This document shows positions 1 through 6,769 of a DNA stretch of 20,384 bases, in pieces. Numbering within the stretch: position 1 is the stretch's first letter; each line of letters starts with the position of its first letter. The notes beneath the pieces were generated by a model. The model saw nothing but the letters and a program-made list of their open reading frames with translations, did not search any database and was not told where the DNA came from. The DNA is from Desulfobacteraceae bacterium. GTDB lineage: Bacteria > Desulfobacterota > Desulfobacteria > Desulfobacterales > UBA5616. The stretch covers positions 1 to 20,384 of the forward strand of contig JAUXEW010000019.1 of NCBI GenBank assembly GCA_030620375.1, written 5' to 3'. The position numbers were made by a program, and so were the translations under genes.

Positions 1-530
1 ACAGCACCGCCGTCGTTGATGTTCAAACTGCTGATTCACAAGAAGACATAGCAGCATATGGGGAGGGTGTATTACAAACCATTCTTGATTTTATTACACC
101 TGAGACAACGGTGTCCGTTGAAAACAAGAAGGAGGGTGTTTTTTTTCGTGTTCAAGGCGGAAATTCCGCGATTCTGATTGGGAAGCGAGGACAGACCTTA
201 GATGCTATTCAGTATATAGTTGAAAAGATAATCAATAAAAAAAGCGGGGTAAGAATCCGAATTCAAATTGATATCGAAGGATATCTGGAAAACAGAAAGG
301 TTGGTTTACAAGAGTTGGCCGCACGGCTGGCTTCTAAAGTTAAGCATACGGGAAAACCGGTAACGGTCGGCCATATGACTGCGCACGATCGAAGAATTGT
401 CCACCTGACTTTGAAAAATGACAACAACGTCAGAACCCAAAGTTTGGGAGATGGATTCTTAAGAAAACTGGTCATATTTCCCAGGCGACATCGCAATCAA
501 TCGAGAAACAAAAAGGCCGTACAGCCCTGA
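1..530 (+). CDS. jag: KhpB/Jag RNA-binding protein, 3' part
   Basis: The gene is cut by the left edge. The reading frame is open from base 3, so a GTG codon at 111 is internal and not the start. About 175 residues remain. They contain a KH domain with the GxxG loop (GKRG, near base 183) and a C-terminal R3H domain with the R-x3-H signature (RRIVH, near base 390). KhpB/Jag binds RNA and, in Gram-positive bacteria, helps control cell elongation and division. The N-terminal Jag-N domain would lie outside the window. The next gene is mnmE, as in the yidC-jag-mnmE order common near bacterial origins, which supports the call. The basic tail after the R3H domain is rich in Arg, Lys and Asn. I am very confident of the family; the exact role in this organism is unknown. 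Confidence 0.92.
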   Translation, partial: STAVVDVQTADSQEDIAAYGEGVLQTILDFITPETTVSVENKKEGVFFRVQGGNSAILIGKRGQTLDAIQYIVEKIINKKSGVRIRIQIDIEGYLENRKVGLQELAARLASKVKHTGKPVTVGHMTAHDRRIVHLTLKNDNNVRTQSLGDGFLRKLVIFPRRHRNQSRNKKAVQP

Positions 531-674
531 CCGGCGATACCCGGCTAAATTTTTTCCGACAATCAATACGGAAAGGCTTGTTTAAACTGCAATAGTGAGC
601 ACATTCTCTGCAGCTTGATGTGAGGTTATCGAACGAATCTAAAACGGGTTAAAATTCCTTATGGAGGAAGATGT

Positions 675-702
675 CCTGCAGTCTGCTGCAGAGAGCGTCA
701 AT
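675..702 (+). repeat. Short palindromic repeat, copy A
   Basis: This is one of four related sequences in the window (others at 5442, 8299 and 15323), all in the same orientation. The pattern is roughly CCCCGYAGCTTGCTGC, then RGGGAGCTTCAAT. Here the arms are CTGCAG and CTGCAG around a 4-nt loop. The copy ends just before the mnmE ATG at 710, so the 13 codons upstream of that ATG are probably repeat and not coding. It is the most divergent of the clear copies. Confidence 0.55.
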
Positions 703-709
703 TTTAAAA

Positions 710-2128
710 ATGGATCAAGCGACCATCGCCGCCATTGCAACACCAACCGGTAGCAGCGGTATCGGTATTATCAAAATATCCGGCGAGGATTCCATAAGCA
801 TTGCGGCCTCTATTTTTCGCCGATCCGGTTTTCTTTCGGACGAGTCTGGTCAACCTTCATTATTTTTGACCCTGCATGAGAAATCGCATCAAATTTTTTA
901 TGGACATATTGTTGACCCTAAAAGGGATATTGTTTTAGATGAAGTGCTGCTGTCGGTAATGCTGGCTCCGCGATCGTATACCCGAGAAAATATTGTGGAA
1001 ATCAATGCGCATTCGGGGGCGGTGGTTTTAAATGCTGTTTTGGAGTTGGTGTTGCAGCAAGGGGCGAGACTTGCCGAACCCGGTGAATTTACCAAGCGGG
1101 CGTTTTTAAACGGGCGGATCGATTTGACCCAGGCAGAAGCCGTAATCGATATTATTAATGCAAAGACGACCCAAGCCCTTGAATTTGCCACCAATCAAAT
1201 AAAAGGGGGATTGCGAAAATCCATTGAAGCGGTTTTGAATTCGTTGAACGATATTATCATTGAAGTCGACGCGGCCATTGACTTCCCGGACGAAGTTGGA
1301 GAGATATTTGATAAGGAAACCCTTCAAGAGAAATTACAAACCTCAGTGGCTGAACCCTTATCAGATTTAATAGAGCGATATAAACGAACGAAGATGTTAA
1401 AAAATGGCATAAAGACGGTTATCGTCGGCAGGCCCAATGTAGGCAAGTCAAGCCTGATGAATTGTTTGATTAAAAAGGACCGGGTAATTGTCTCCGAGAT
1501 TCCGGGAACGACACGAGATTTTATCGAGGAAGTCGGCCTTATTAAGAATATTCCCATAGTCTTTACCGATACGGCCGGCTTGCATGACACGGATGATAGA
1601 GTTGAAACTATCGGTATAAACAAAACATATGAATATATTGAGAGCGCCGAGCTTGTTCTTTTTGTAGTAGATATGAGCGATTCGTTAACGGAAGAGGACC
1701 ATCAAATTTATAAAAAAATTGAGTATAAGAAGAAAATTCTAGTCATGAACAAATCTGATCTCGTGAGCGAAACTTTTTTAATGGATATTCCCTCCCAGTG
1801 GGAAACCATTGATCGGGTGAAAACATCAGCCTTGTTTAACCGGGGGATTGATGAGATAGAGAACAAAATTCTTGATACCGCCATCCAGGACCCGGAGGGG
1901 GTTTATAATATCAGTTCGATATCACCTAACCTGAGACATAAGGATGCTGTGGAGAGGAGCCTTAACGCGGTATCAACAGCGATTGCTGGAATTGCTGATG
2001 AGCTTTCCCTGGCATTGGTGGCAATCGATCTAAAAGAGGCCGTTGGGGCACTTGAGGAGGTCACCGGTAGCAGTGTAAAGGGGGATGTCTTGGACCAAAT
2101 TTTCAGCCGGTTTTGTATCGGAAAATGA
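710..2128 (+). CDS. mnmE: tRNA uridine-5-carboxymethylaminomethyl(34) synthesis GTPase MnmE
   Basis: MnmE works with MnmG to modify U34 in the wobble position of certain tRNAs, in the cytoplasm. The 472-residue product has the N-terminal tetrahydrofolate-binding domain (start MDQATIAAIATPTGSSGIG), a helical domain, and an inserted GTPase domain. The latter shows G1 GRPNVGKS (residues 240-247), G2 GTTRDF, G3 DTAG and G4 NKSD. The protein ends in the hallmark FCIGK. I chose ATG 710 because family members begin at this point. The ATG at 671 has a purine-rich GGAGGAAG directly before it, but it would add 13 residues encoded by a palindromic repeat. MnmG is not next door, unlike in many genomes. 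The stop codon is followed immediately by a parS site. Confidence 0.95.
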   Translation: MDQATIAAIATPTGSSGIGIIKISGEDSISIAASIFRRSGFLSDESGQPSLFLTLHEKSHQIFYGHIVDPKRDIVLDEVLLSVMLAPRSYTRENIVEINAHSGAVVLNAVLELVLQQGARLAEPGEFTKRAFLNGRIDLTQAEAVIDIINAKTTQALEFATNQIKGGLRKSIEAVLNSLNDIIIEVDAAIDFPDEVGEIFDKETLQEKLQTSVAEPLSDLIERYKRTKMLKNGIKTVIVGRPNVGKSSLMNCLIKKDRVIVSEIPGTTRDFIEEVGLIKNIPIVFTDTAGLHDTDDRVETIGINKTYEYIESAELVLFVVDMSDSLTEEDHQIYKKIEYKKKILVMNKSDLVSETFLMDIPSQWETIDRVKTSALFNRGIDEIENKILDTAIQDPEGVYNISSISPNLRHKDAVERSLNAVSTAIAGIADELSLALVAIDLKEAVGALEEVTGSSVKGDVLDQIFSRFCIGK

Positions 2129-2144
2129 TGTTTCACGTGAAACA
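2129..2144. promoter_or_regulatory. parS: parS centromere-like site (ParB binding)
   Basis: TGTTTCACGTGAAACA is a perfect 16-bp palindrome identical to the widely conserved chromosomal parS consensus bound by ParB (Spo0J). It begins on the base after the mnmE TGA and ends 19 bases before the next ATG. parS sites cluster near oriC, which agrees with the jag-mnmE context. No parA or parB gene is in the window. The match is direct; function is inferred from the consensus. Confidence 0.93.
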
Positions 2145-2163
2145 TTTTTAAAGGATCTGAAAT

Positions 2164-2853
2164 ATGGAAATCGATTTTAAACCCTTTTTTGGGAAGTATG
2201 ATGCTCTGGTTACAACGGCAGATGAAACATTTGAAAAAGTAAGAAAATCGTATCCGGAGAGCGTAAAATGTAAAATTAAATGTGCGGACTGTTGCTATGC
2301 CCTTTTCGATCTTTCTCTTATTGAGGCTATTTATATCAACTACCGTTTTCATGAAACATTTGCCGGCACGGAAAAAGACAAGATTCTGGAAAAAGCGAAT
2401 AGATTAGACCGGAAAATTTATAAAATTAAACGAAACGCCTATAAAGAATTTGAATCCGGAAAGCAAGAAGCAGCCATTTTAGATGAAATGGCAAAGGAAA
2501 AAGTCAGGTGTCCGTTATTGAATGATCAAGAACAGTGCGATCTCTATACGTTTCGGCCGATTACCTGTCGGATATACGGAATACCGACGGATATCGCCGG
2601 GGTTGGTCGAACCTGTGGAAAATCCGGATTTATAAAAGGGAAGCGCTACCCAACGGTTCATTTGGATATCATCCATCGACGGCTATATGACATCTCCGTA
2701 GAACTGGCAGCAACTATTGAATCCCAGCATGTGAAAATAGCTGAGATATTGATGCCGTTGTCCATGGCTTTGTTGACGGAGTTCAATGCAGAATACTTGG
2801 GGATAGCCGGTCATCACTCCCCTGAAAGCGATAAGGAGTCTGAAAATGAATGA
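2164..2853 (+). CDS. YkgJ-family cysteine-cluster protein
   Basis: The product has 229 residues. It shows the pattern of the YkgJ family, a putative zinc- or iron-chelating domain. There is an N-terminal cluster C36-x3-C40-x2-C43-C44, then C116 and C125, the motif RPITCRIYG (C135), and C151. Eight cysteines at these spacings suggest metal or Fe-S binding; no enzymatic role is established for the family. There is no signal peptide or membrane segment, so it is probably cytoplasmic. The C-terminal part (about 170-229) is helical-looking and has an acidic Ser/Glu tail. The gene follows the parS site and overlaps the next start by 8 nt, so translation is probably coupled. Function unknown. Confidence 0.82.
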   Translation: MEIDFKPFFGKYDALVTTADETFEKVRKSYPESVKCKIKCADCCYALFDLSLIEAIYINYRFHETFAGTEKDKILEKANRLDRKIYKIKRNAYKEFESGKQEAAILDEMAKEKVRCPLLNDQEQCDLYTFRPITCRIYGIPTDIAGVGRTCGKSGFIKGKRYPTVHLDIIHRRLYDISVELAATIESQHVKIAEILMPLSMALLTEFNAEYLGIAGHHSPESDKESENE

Positions 2854-3193
2854 GCTTACGCCCGAAGAGGAACGGAGAAAAAGGTTGATATTTGACAGTA
2901 TGTCTCCAAGGCGTAAAAAATTTATTCTGAAAAGAGGGTATGACAAATGGGATCCATTTATGAAACCCAAAGACCCGATCGATATTAGAAGAGACCGATC
3001 TAGGCGGACAACACAGTCGCTGGTAACCGAGTTTTTACATGAAAGGCCTTTGGAAGAATATAGTAATGAATATGGAAGAGGCGTATTTGAGATATGCCTC
3101 GGGATCATCAACCAGGATGAGCGGTACAAAGGCATGTACGACTTCGCCTGCTGGTATCAGGCGTTGTTAAGAAAGGAAGGCCATGAAGATTAG
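2846..3193 (+). CDS. Conserved small protein of unknown function (115 aa)
   Basis: I do not recognise this family. The product is very hydrophilic and rich in Arg, Lys, Glu and Asp. Its N-terminus contains EEERRKRLIFDSMSPRRKKF, followed by a GYDKWDPF segment and a helical C-terminal half with two Cys and aromatic residues (ICLGIINQDERYKGMYDFACWY). There is no membrane segment or signal. The start is well supported: AAGGAG at 2833-2838 sits 7 nt before ATG 2846, and the gene overlaps the upstream YkgJ-type gene by 8 nt. Tight coupling suggests a joint function with that metal-binding protein, but this is inference only. Confidence 0.75.
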   Translation: MNELTPEEERRKRLIFDSMSPRRKKFILKRGYDKWDPFMKPKDPIDIRRDRSRRTTQSLVTEFLHERPLEEYSNEYGRGVFEICLGIINQDERYKGMYDFACWYQALLRKEGHED

Positions 3194-3236
3194 ACATTTC
3201 AATGCATCGGCGCGCGCGTATTAGGAAGGAGGCTGT

Positions 3237-3467
3237 ATGGAGCGATTTGAATATGAAATTTCGACACACACTGCAGAACGGTTTAATGCGGTCGTGTATT
3301 TTTGCGGTGAAAGCGGCGATTGCCATGTGGAAGATGTGAACCGGGAACAGACCGATATTTTAATGGATATTTTGAATGATCGGGGAGATCAAGGATGGGA
3401 ATTGGTTCAGATTTCGTTTGGAAAAGAAAGCATAATGGCTTTCTGGAAGAGAAGAATCGGAGGTTAA
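3237..3467 (+). CDS. Small DUF4177-like protein (76 aa)
   Basis: The product has the pattern seen in DUF4177-type proteins: an N-terminal FEYEI strand, the motif LNDRGDQGWELVQI (about residues 46-59), and a final strand ending in a basic FWKRR. The family has no known function. Start ATG 3237 is preceded by a strong AAGGAGG (3226-3232). It lies 43 nt after the 115-residue gene and is probably the last gene of the short operon that begins at 2164. No clear intrinsic terminator follows. The family call rests on one short motif, so it is moderately secure; that the gene is real is well supported by its ribosome binding site. Confidence 0.7.
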   Translation: MERFEYEISTHTAERFNAVVYFCGESGDCHVEDVNREQTDILMDILNDRGDQGWELVQISFGKESIMAFWKRRIGG

Positions 3468-3599
3468 TCGGTATCTAGGCCGAAGACGGAAATAGACTAA
3501 CAAGTGTCCATCCAGAATAGGCGCTTTTTAGCCCGCGATAGATTTTTCTCTAACCGGTCACCCTGTTTTAATTCCGAATATTAAAATATATTATTTCTG

Positions 3600-3641
3600 T
3601 TGACATCCACCATATTTTATGAACAGACAATCTGTTTATAT
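3600..3641 (+). promoter_or_regulatory. Possible promoter and operator before the decarboxylase genes
   Basis: A perfect -35-like TTGACA (3600-3605) is followed by an inverted repeat AACAGA-CAA-TCTGTT (3622-3636) at the place where a -10 box would be expected, and then by an AT-rich TTTATATATTTT. The inverted repeat has 6-bp arms, the size typical of a dimeric repressor operator. No good -10 hexamer lies 16-18 bp from the TTGACA, so promoter assignment is weak. The palindrome itself is seen directly. The rest of the 253-bp gap holds nothing I can name. Confidence 0.35.
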
Positions 3642-3720
3642 ATTTTAGTTGCTGTCTTAGAGAAGCCCCTGCTAATATAGCAGTATCAATGATTTCACTA
3701 ATTAACCAGGGAGGTTTTAA

Positions 3721-4158
3721 TTGTACGGTTTTGAAGCAATAGATGCCGCTAACGGTTGGTCCATGGCTGTGGCCGGCGCATTAATCGTCTTTTCAGGCCT
3801 TGTGGTATTGTCTTTCGTAATTTCCCAGATTAACAAGGTATTGACCTTTTTGGAAAATCGATTTTCAATATTTAAACCAAACCATAAAGCGCCGCAAGCC
3901 AATGAAAATGAAACCGAGGAGACCCTTGAAGTTCCCCACTACATTCCTTCAAATATTAAAGAAGCGGCACGGTATTATTATCCTTTGATAGAAGGCCTCG
4001 ACCAACCGTTTGATCTCACCAGGCTTTATGAAATTTCTCAACAAAAAGGTTTCCCTCATCCGCATATAACCATTTCACACTTAAGACAGGCCTGTATACT
4101 GGCCCCCGCAGGAGATGGCCTGTTTACATGGAACCAACCCCAGAGTGAAAAAAACTAA
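3721..4158 (+). CDS. OadG-like gamma subunit of a Na+-translocating decarboxylase
   Basis: This 145-residue protein has one N-terminal membrane segment (about residues 13-37) in the style of the gamma subunits of sodium-pump decarboxylases, which anchor the soluble carboxyltransferase to the beta-subunit pump. A polar Asn/Glu-rich linker follows (about 50-70). Unlike short classical gamma subunits, the protein then has a soluble, possibly winged-helix-like C-terminal region (about 70-140), including PHYIPSNIKEAARYYYPL and GFPHPHITISHLRQA. The start is TTG; no ATG is available in the right place, and AGGGAGG at 3708-3714 supports this start. The beta-subunit gene begins 10 nt downstream, which strongly supports the assignment despite low sequence conservation of gamma subunits. 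Confidence 0.7.
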   Translation: MYGFEAIDAANGWSMAVAGALIVFSGLVVLSFVISQINKVLTFLENRFSIFKPNHKAPQANENETEETLEVPHYIPSNIKEAARYYYPLIEGLDQPFDLTRLYEISQQKGFPHPHITISHLRQACILAPAGDGLFTWNQPQSEKN

Positions 4159-4168
4159 AGGTTAATCA

Positions 4169-5293
4169 ATGGAAATGTTAATACAATTTTTGACAAACAC
4201 AGGGTATTATCTGGCTGACTATCGCCACGTCATTATGCTTGCTGTAGGGATGATATTTGTCTATTTAGGAACTGCCAAGAAATATGAGCCACTTCTTCTG
4301 GTGCCGATCGGTTTTGGAATTCTCATCGGCAATGTCCCTTTTTTTAAAGGTTTCGGGCTGGGCATATATGAACCTAACAGCGTTTTGCATTATTTATATT
4401 TCGGTGTTACTACCGGTTGTTATCCGTCGATTGTTTTTCTGGGCCTTGGGGCAATGACCGATTTTTCCTCTTTGCTAGCGCGCCCGAAACTGATGCTCTT
4501 AGGCGCTGCCGCCCAGATGGGCATATTTTTTACCCTATTGAGTGCGCTAGCCTTAGGCTTTTTACCCAAGGAAGCAGCGTCTATCGCGATTATTGGAGGA
4601 GCTGACGGGCCGACATCCATCTTTCTGACGGCTAAGCTGGCACCCCATCTGATCGGACCCGTCGCAATCGCGGCATATTCTTATATGGCTTTAATTCCTG
4701 TAATTCAACCCCCCATTATGAGACTGCTGACGACTCGGAAAGAACGGTTGATTCATATGTCAGAACTCCGGGAGGTGTCGAAAAGGGAACGCATCATTTT
4801 TCCGGTGGTCGGCGTTATCCTTTGCTGTTTTCTGGCCCCAGCCTCAATCCCTCTTTTGGGGACATTCTTTTTCGGGAATTTTTTAAAGGAGTGCGGTGTA
4901 GCTGAACGTCTGGCCCAGACAGCCCGTACCGCCATTATCGATACAGCAACGATTTTTTTAGGGCTTACCGTTGGCGCAAGTACCCAGGGGGATGTGTTTT
5001 TAACCCCCAAATCAGTTGGCATATTTTGCCTTGGTGCCATTGCCTTTAGCATAGCAACGGCATCCGGGATAATATTTGCTAAAATCATGAATCTCTTTAT
5101 TAAAGATAAAATAAATCCTCTGCTAGGTGCTGCCGGCGTATCGGCTGTACCGGGGTCCGCCCGGGAAGTCCATCTGGTGGGTCAAAAAGAAGATCCTACA
5201 AATTATCTCTTGATGCATGCCATGGCTTGCAACTCTTCCGGCGTGATCGGTTCTGCAATATGCGCGGGCATTTTATGGAGTTTTCTTCTGTAG
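4169..5293 (+). CDS. Na+-translocating decarboxylase beta subunit (OadB/GcdB/MmdB family)
   Basis: This 374-residue polytopic membrane protein is the subunit that couples decarboxylation of carboxybiotin to Na+ export. Family motifs are clear: GAMTDF (Asp98), GGADGPTS (Asp146), SYMALIPVIQPPIM (172-184) and NPLLGAAGVSAVP (316-328). The C-terminal motif reads MHAMACNSSGVIG (349-361), where most members have MHAMGPN followed by VAG or similar; Asn355 is kept. Sequence alone cannot decide between oxaloacetate, methylmalonyl-CoA and glutaconyl-CoA decarboxylase. The downstream thiolase and 3-hydroxybutyryl-CoA dehydrogenase favour glutaconyl-CoA, by inference. No alpha (carboxyltransferase) or biotin carrier gene is in the window, so the complex would need partners encoded elsewhere. 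Confidence 0.9.
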   Translation: MEMLIQFLTNTGYYLADYRHVIMLAVGMIFVYLGTAKKYEPLLLVPIGFGILIGNVPFFKGFGLGIYEPNSVLHYLYFGVTTGCYPSIVFLGLGAMTDFSSLLARPKLMLLGAAAQMGIFFTLLSALALGFLPKEAASIAIIGGADGPTSIFLTAKLAPHLIGPVAIAAYSYMALIPVIQPPIMRLLTTRKERLIHMSELREVSKRERIIFPVVGVILCCFLAPASIPLLGTFFFGNFLKECGVAERLAQTARTAIIDTATIFLGLTVGASTQGDVFLTPKSVGIFCLGAIAFSIATASGIIFAKIMNLFIKDKINPLLGAAGVSAVPGSAREVHLVGQKEDPTNYLLMHAMACNSSGVIGSAICAGILWSFLL

Positions 5294-5441
5294 GGGTCGG
5301 TATTTGCCCTTCAGCGATTTTTACCGGATAGATCGTGATGGAAAAGAATGATACTACAAAACGAACTTCATACAACGGGCATTTTGGGACCGCAATAGCG
5401 ATTGCATTTAGAATGGGTTGTCATTCTTAGAGAGGAAGAAC

Positions 5442-5470
5442 CCCCGCAGCTTGCTGCAGGGAGCTACAAT
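5442..5470 (+). repeat. Short palindromic repeat, copy B
   Basis: CCCCGCAGCTTGCTGCAGGG (5442-5461) continued by AGCTACAAT. The arms CCC-GCAGC and GCTGC-GGG form a hairpin with a 2-nt centre. It is the best-preserved copy of the family also found at 675, 8299 and 15323. It sits in the 239-nt gap between the decarboxylase beta gene and the thiolase gene, about 60 nt before the thiolase start, in the same orientation as the other copies. No gene is visible in the rest of the gap. Confidence 0.65.
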
Positions 5471-5532
5471 CCGGCAATATTACACACGACAGAGATAAGT
5501 AAGGGATAAAACCTGCAACAGGAGACTGATTG

Positions 5533-6708
5533 ATGAGAGAAGCGGTGATTGTCAGTGCGGTCCGAACACCACTGGGGAATTTCAACGGGGCTTTAGGCAA
5601 TATCGAAGCTACACAACTTGGCGCCATTGTTATAGAAGCCGCTGTTCAGCGAGCCGGTATAGAAAAGGAGCAAGTTAATGAAGTGATTATGGGTATTGTC
5701 CTTCCATGCGGGTATGGTCAAAATCCGGCCAAACAGGCTGCGGTAAAGGCCGGCATGCCGTGGGAAACAGAGTGTCTGACCGTAAACAAAGTTTGTGGGT
5801 CTTCATTAAAATCTATAATGCTTGCCGCCCAGGCGATTCACCTGGGTGATGCGGATGTTGTGGTAGCAGGTGGAATGGAAAATATGAGCATGGCCCCGTA
5901 TTACCTTAAAAAAGCGAGGTTCGGATATCGAATGGGGGAAGGGATTCTTCAAGACCATATGGTTCATGACGGTTTATGGGATATTGTCAATGACTTTCAC
6001 ATGGGGATGTCCAATGAACTGTGCTCGGAGAAATACAATGTCAGTCGCGAGGATCAGGACCGGTTTGCCGACAGGTCTTACCAAAGAGCGCTTGACGCGA
6101 TAAAAACAGGGAGATTTAAAGAAGAAATCGTGTCCGTACAGATACCCCAAAGAAAAGGGGAACCCGTCTTATTCAGCCAGGATGAATGCCCTCGGGAAAC
6201 GAGTTATGAGATTTTGTCTAAAATGAAACCGGCCTTTAAGAAAGAGGGGATGGGAACGGCTGGAAATGCTTCCATAATCAGCGACGGGGCAGCGGCAGTT
6301 GTCGTTATGTCCAGAGAAAAAGCAGCGACACTGGGTTGTCAGGTACTGGCAACCATAGGCGCACAAGCATCATACGGAATTGATATGAAATATGTTTTAG
6401 TGGCGCCGATTGGGGCGGTTCGAAAGTGCTTGAAAAAGGAAGGCATCGATATAAGCGATGTCGATCTTTTTGAAATCAACGAGGCCTTCAGTGGGTCATC
6501 TATTGCCGTATCAAAGGAACTTAAGCTGGATGCGAAAAAAGTTAATGTAAATGGCGGGTCTGTTGCATTGGGACATCCCATCGGTGCCAGTGGATGTCGC
6601 GTCCTGGTCACGTTAATCTACGAAATGATCAAACAAGACAAACGCATCGGCCTTGCTTCCTTATGCCTCGGCGGGGGAGAGGCCGTAGCCATGATAGTAA
6701 GACGTTAA
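5533..6708 (+). CDS. Acetyl-CoA C-acetyltransferase (thiolase)
   Basis: This 391-residue thiolase has the full catalytic set: Cys88 in VNKVCGSSLKS, His348 in GHPIGASGCR and Cys378 in LCLGGGEA, almost exactly the positions in the Zoogloea enzyme. NEAF is also kept. It probably interconverts acetoacetyl-CoA and two acetyl-CoA in the cytoplasm; longer 3-ketoacyl-CoA substrates cannot be excluded from sequence. I chose ATG 5533 over the TTG at 5530 because AGGAG (5520-5524) is 8 nt before it. The 3-hydroxybutyryl-CoA dehydrogenase gene follows 61 nt downstream on the same strand, so the pair would catalyse the last two steps from 3-hydroxybutyryl-CoA to acetyl-CoA. Confidence 0.93.
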   Translation: MREAVIVSAVRTPLGNFNGALGNIEATQLGAIVIEAAVQRAGIEKEQVNEVIMGIVLPCGYGQNPAKQAAVKAGMPWETECLTVNKVCGSSLKSIMLAAQAIHLGDADVVVAGGMENMSMAPYYLKKARFGYRMGEGILQDHMVHDGLWDIVNDFHMGMSNELCSEKYNVSREDQDRFADRSYQRALDAIKTGRFKEEIVSVQIPQRKGEPVLFSQDECPRETSYEILSKMKPAFKKEGMGTAGNASIISDGAAAVVVMSREKAATLGCQVLATIGAQASYGIDMKYVLVAPIGAVRKCLKKEGIDISDVDLFEINEAFSGSSIAVSKELKLDAKKVNVNGGSVALGHPIGASGCRVLVTLIYEMIKQDKRIGLASLCLGGGEAVAMIVRR

Positions 6709-6769
6709 TAAGGTCTAATGATCGAAAAAAGCGTACCGGGGTCATGTCGTAACGGTTAAAGGAGAAAAA

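Noticed and set aside
531..560. Possible terminator after jag (CCGG arms followed by six T residues).
   Set aside because: The stem would be only about 4 bp; too weak to call.
608..625. Possible fifth copy of the palindromic repeat (CTGCAGCTTGATG).
   Set aside because: Only the left half resembles the family and there is no second arm.
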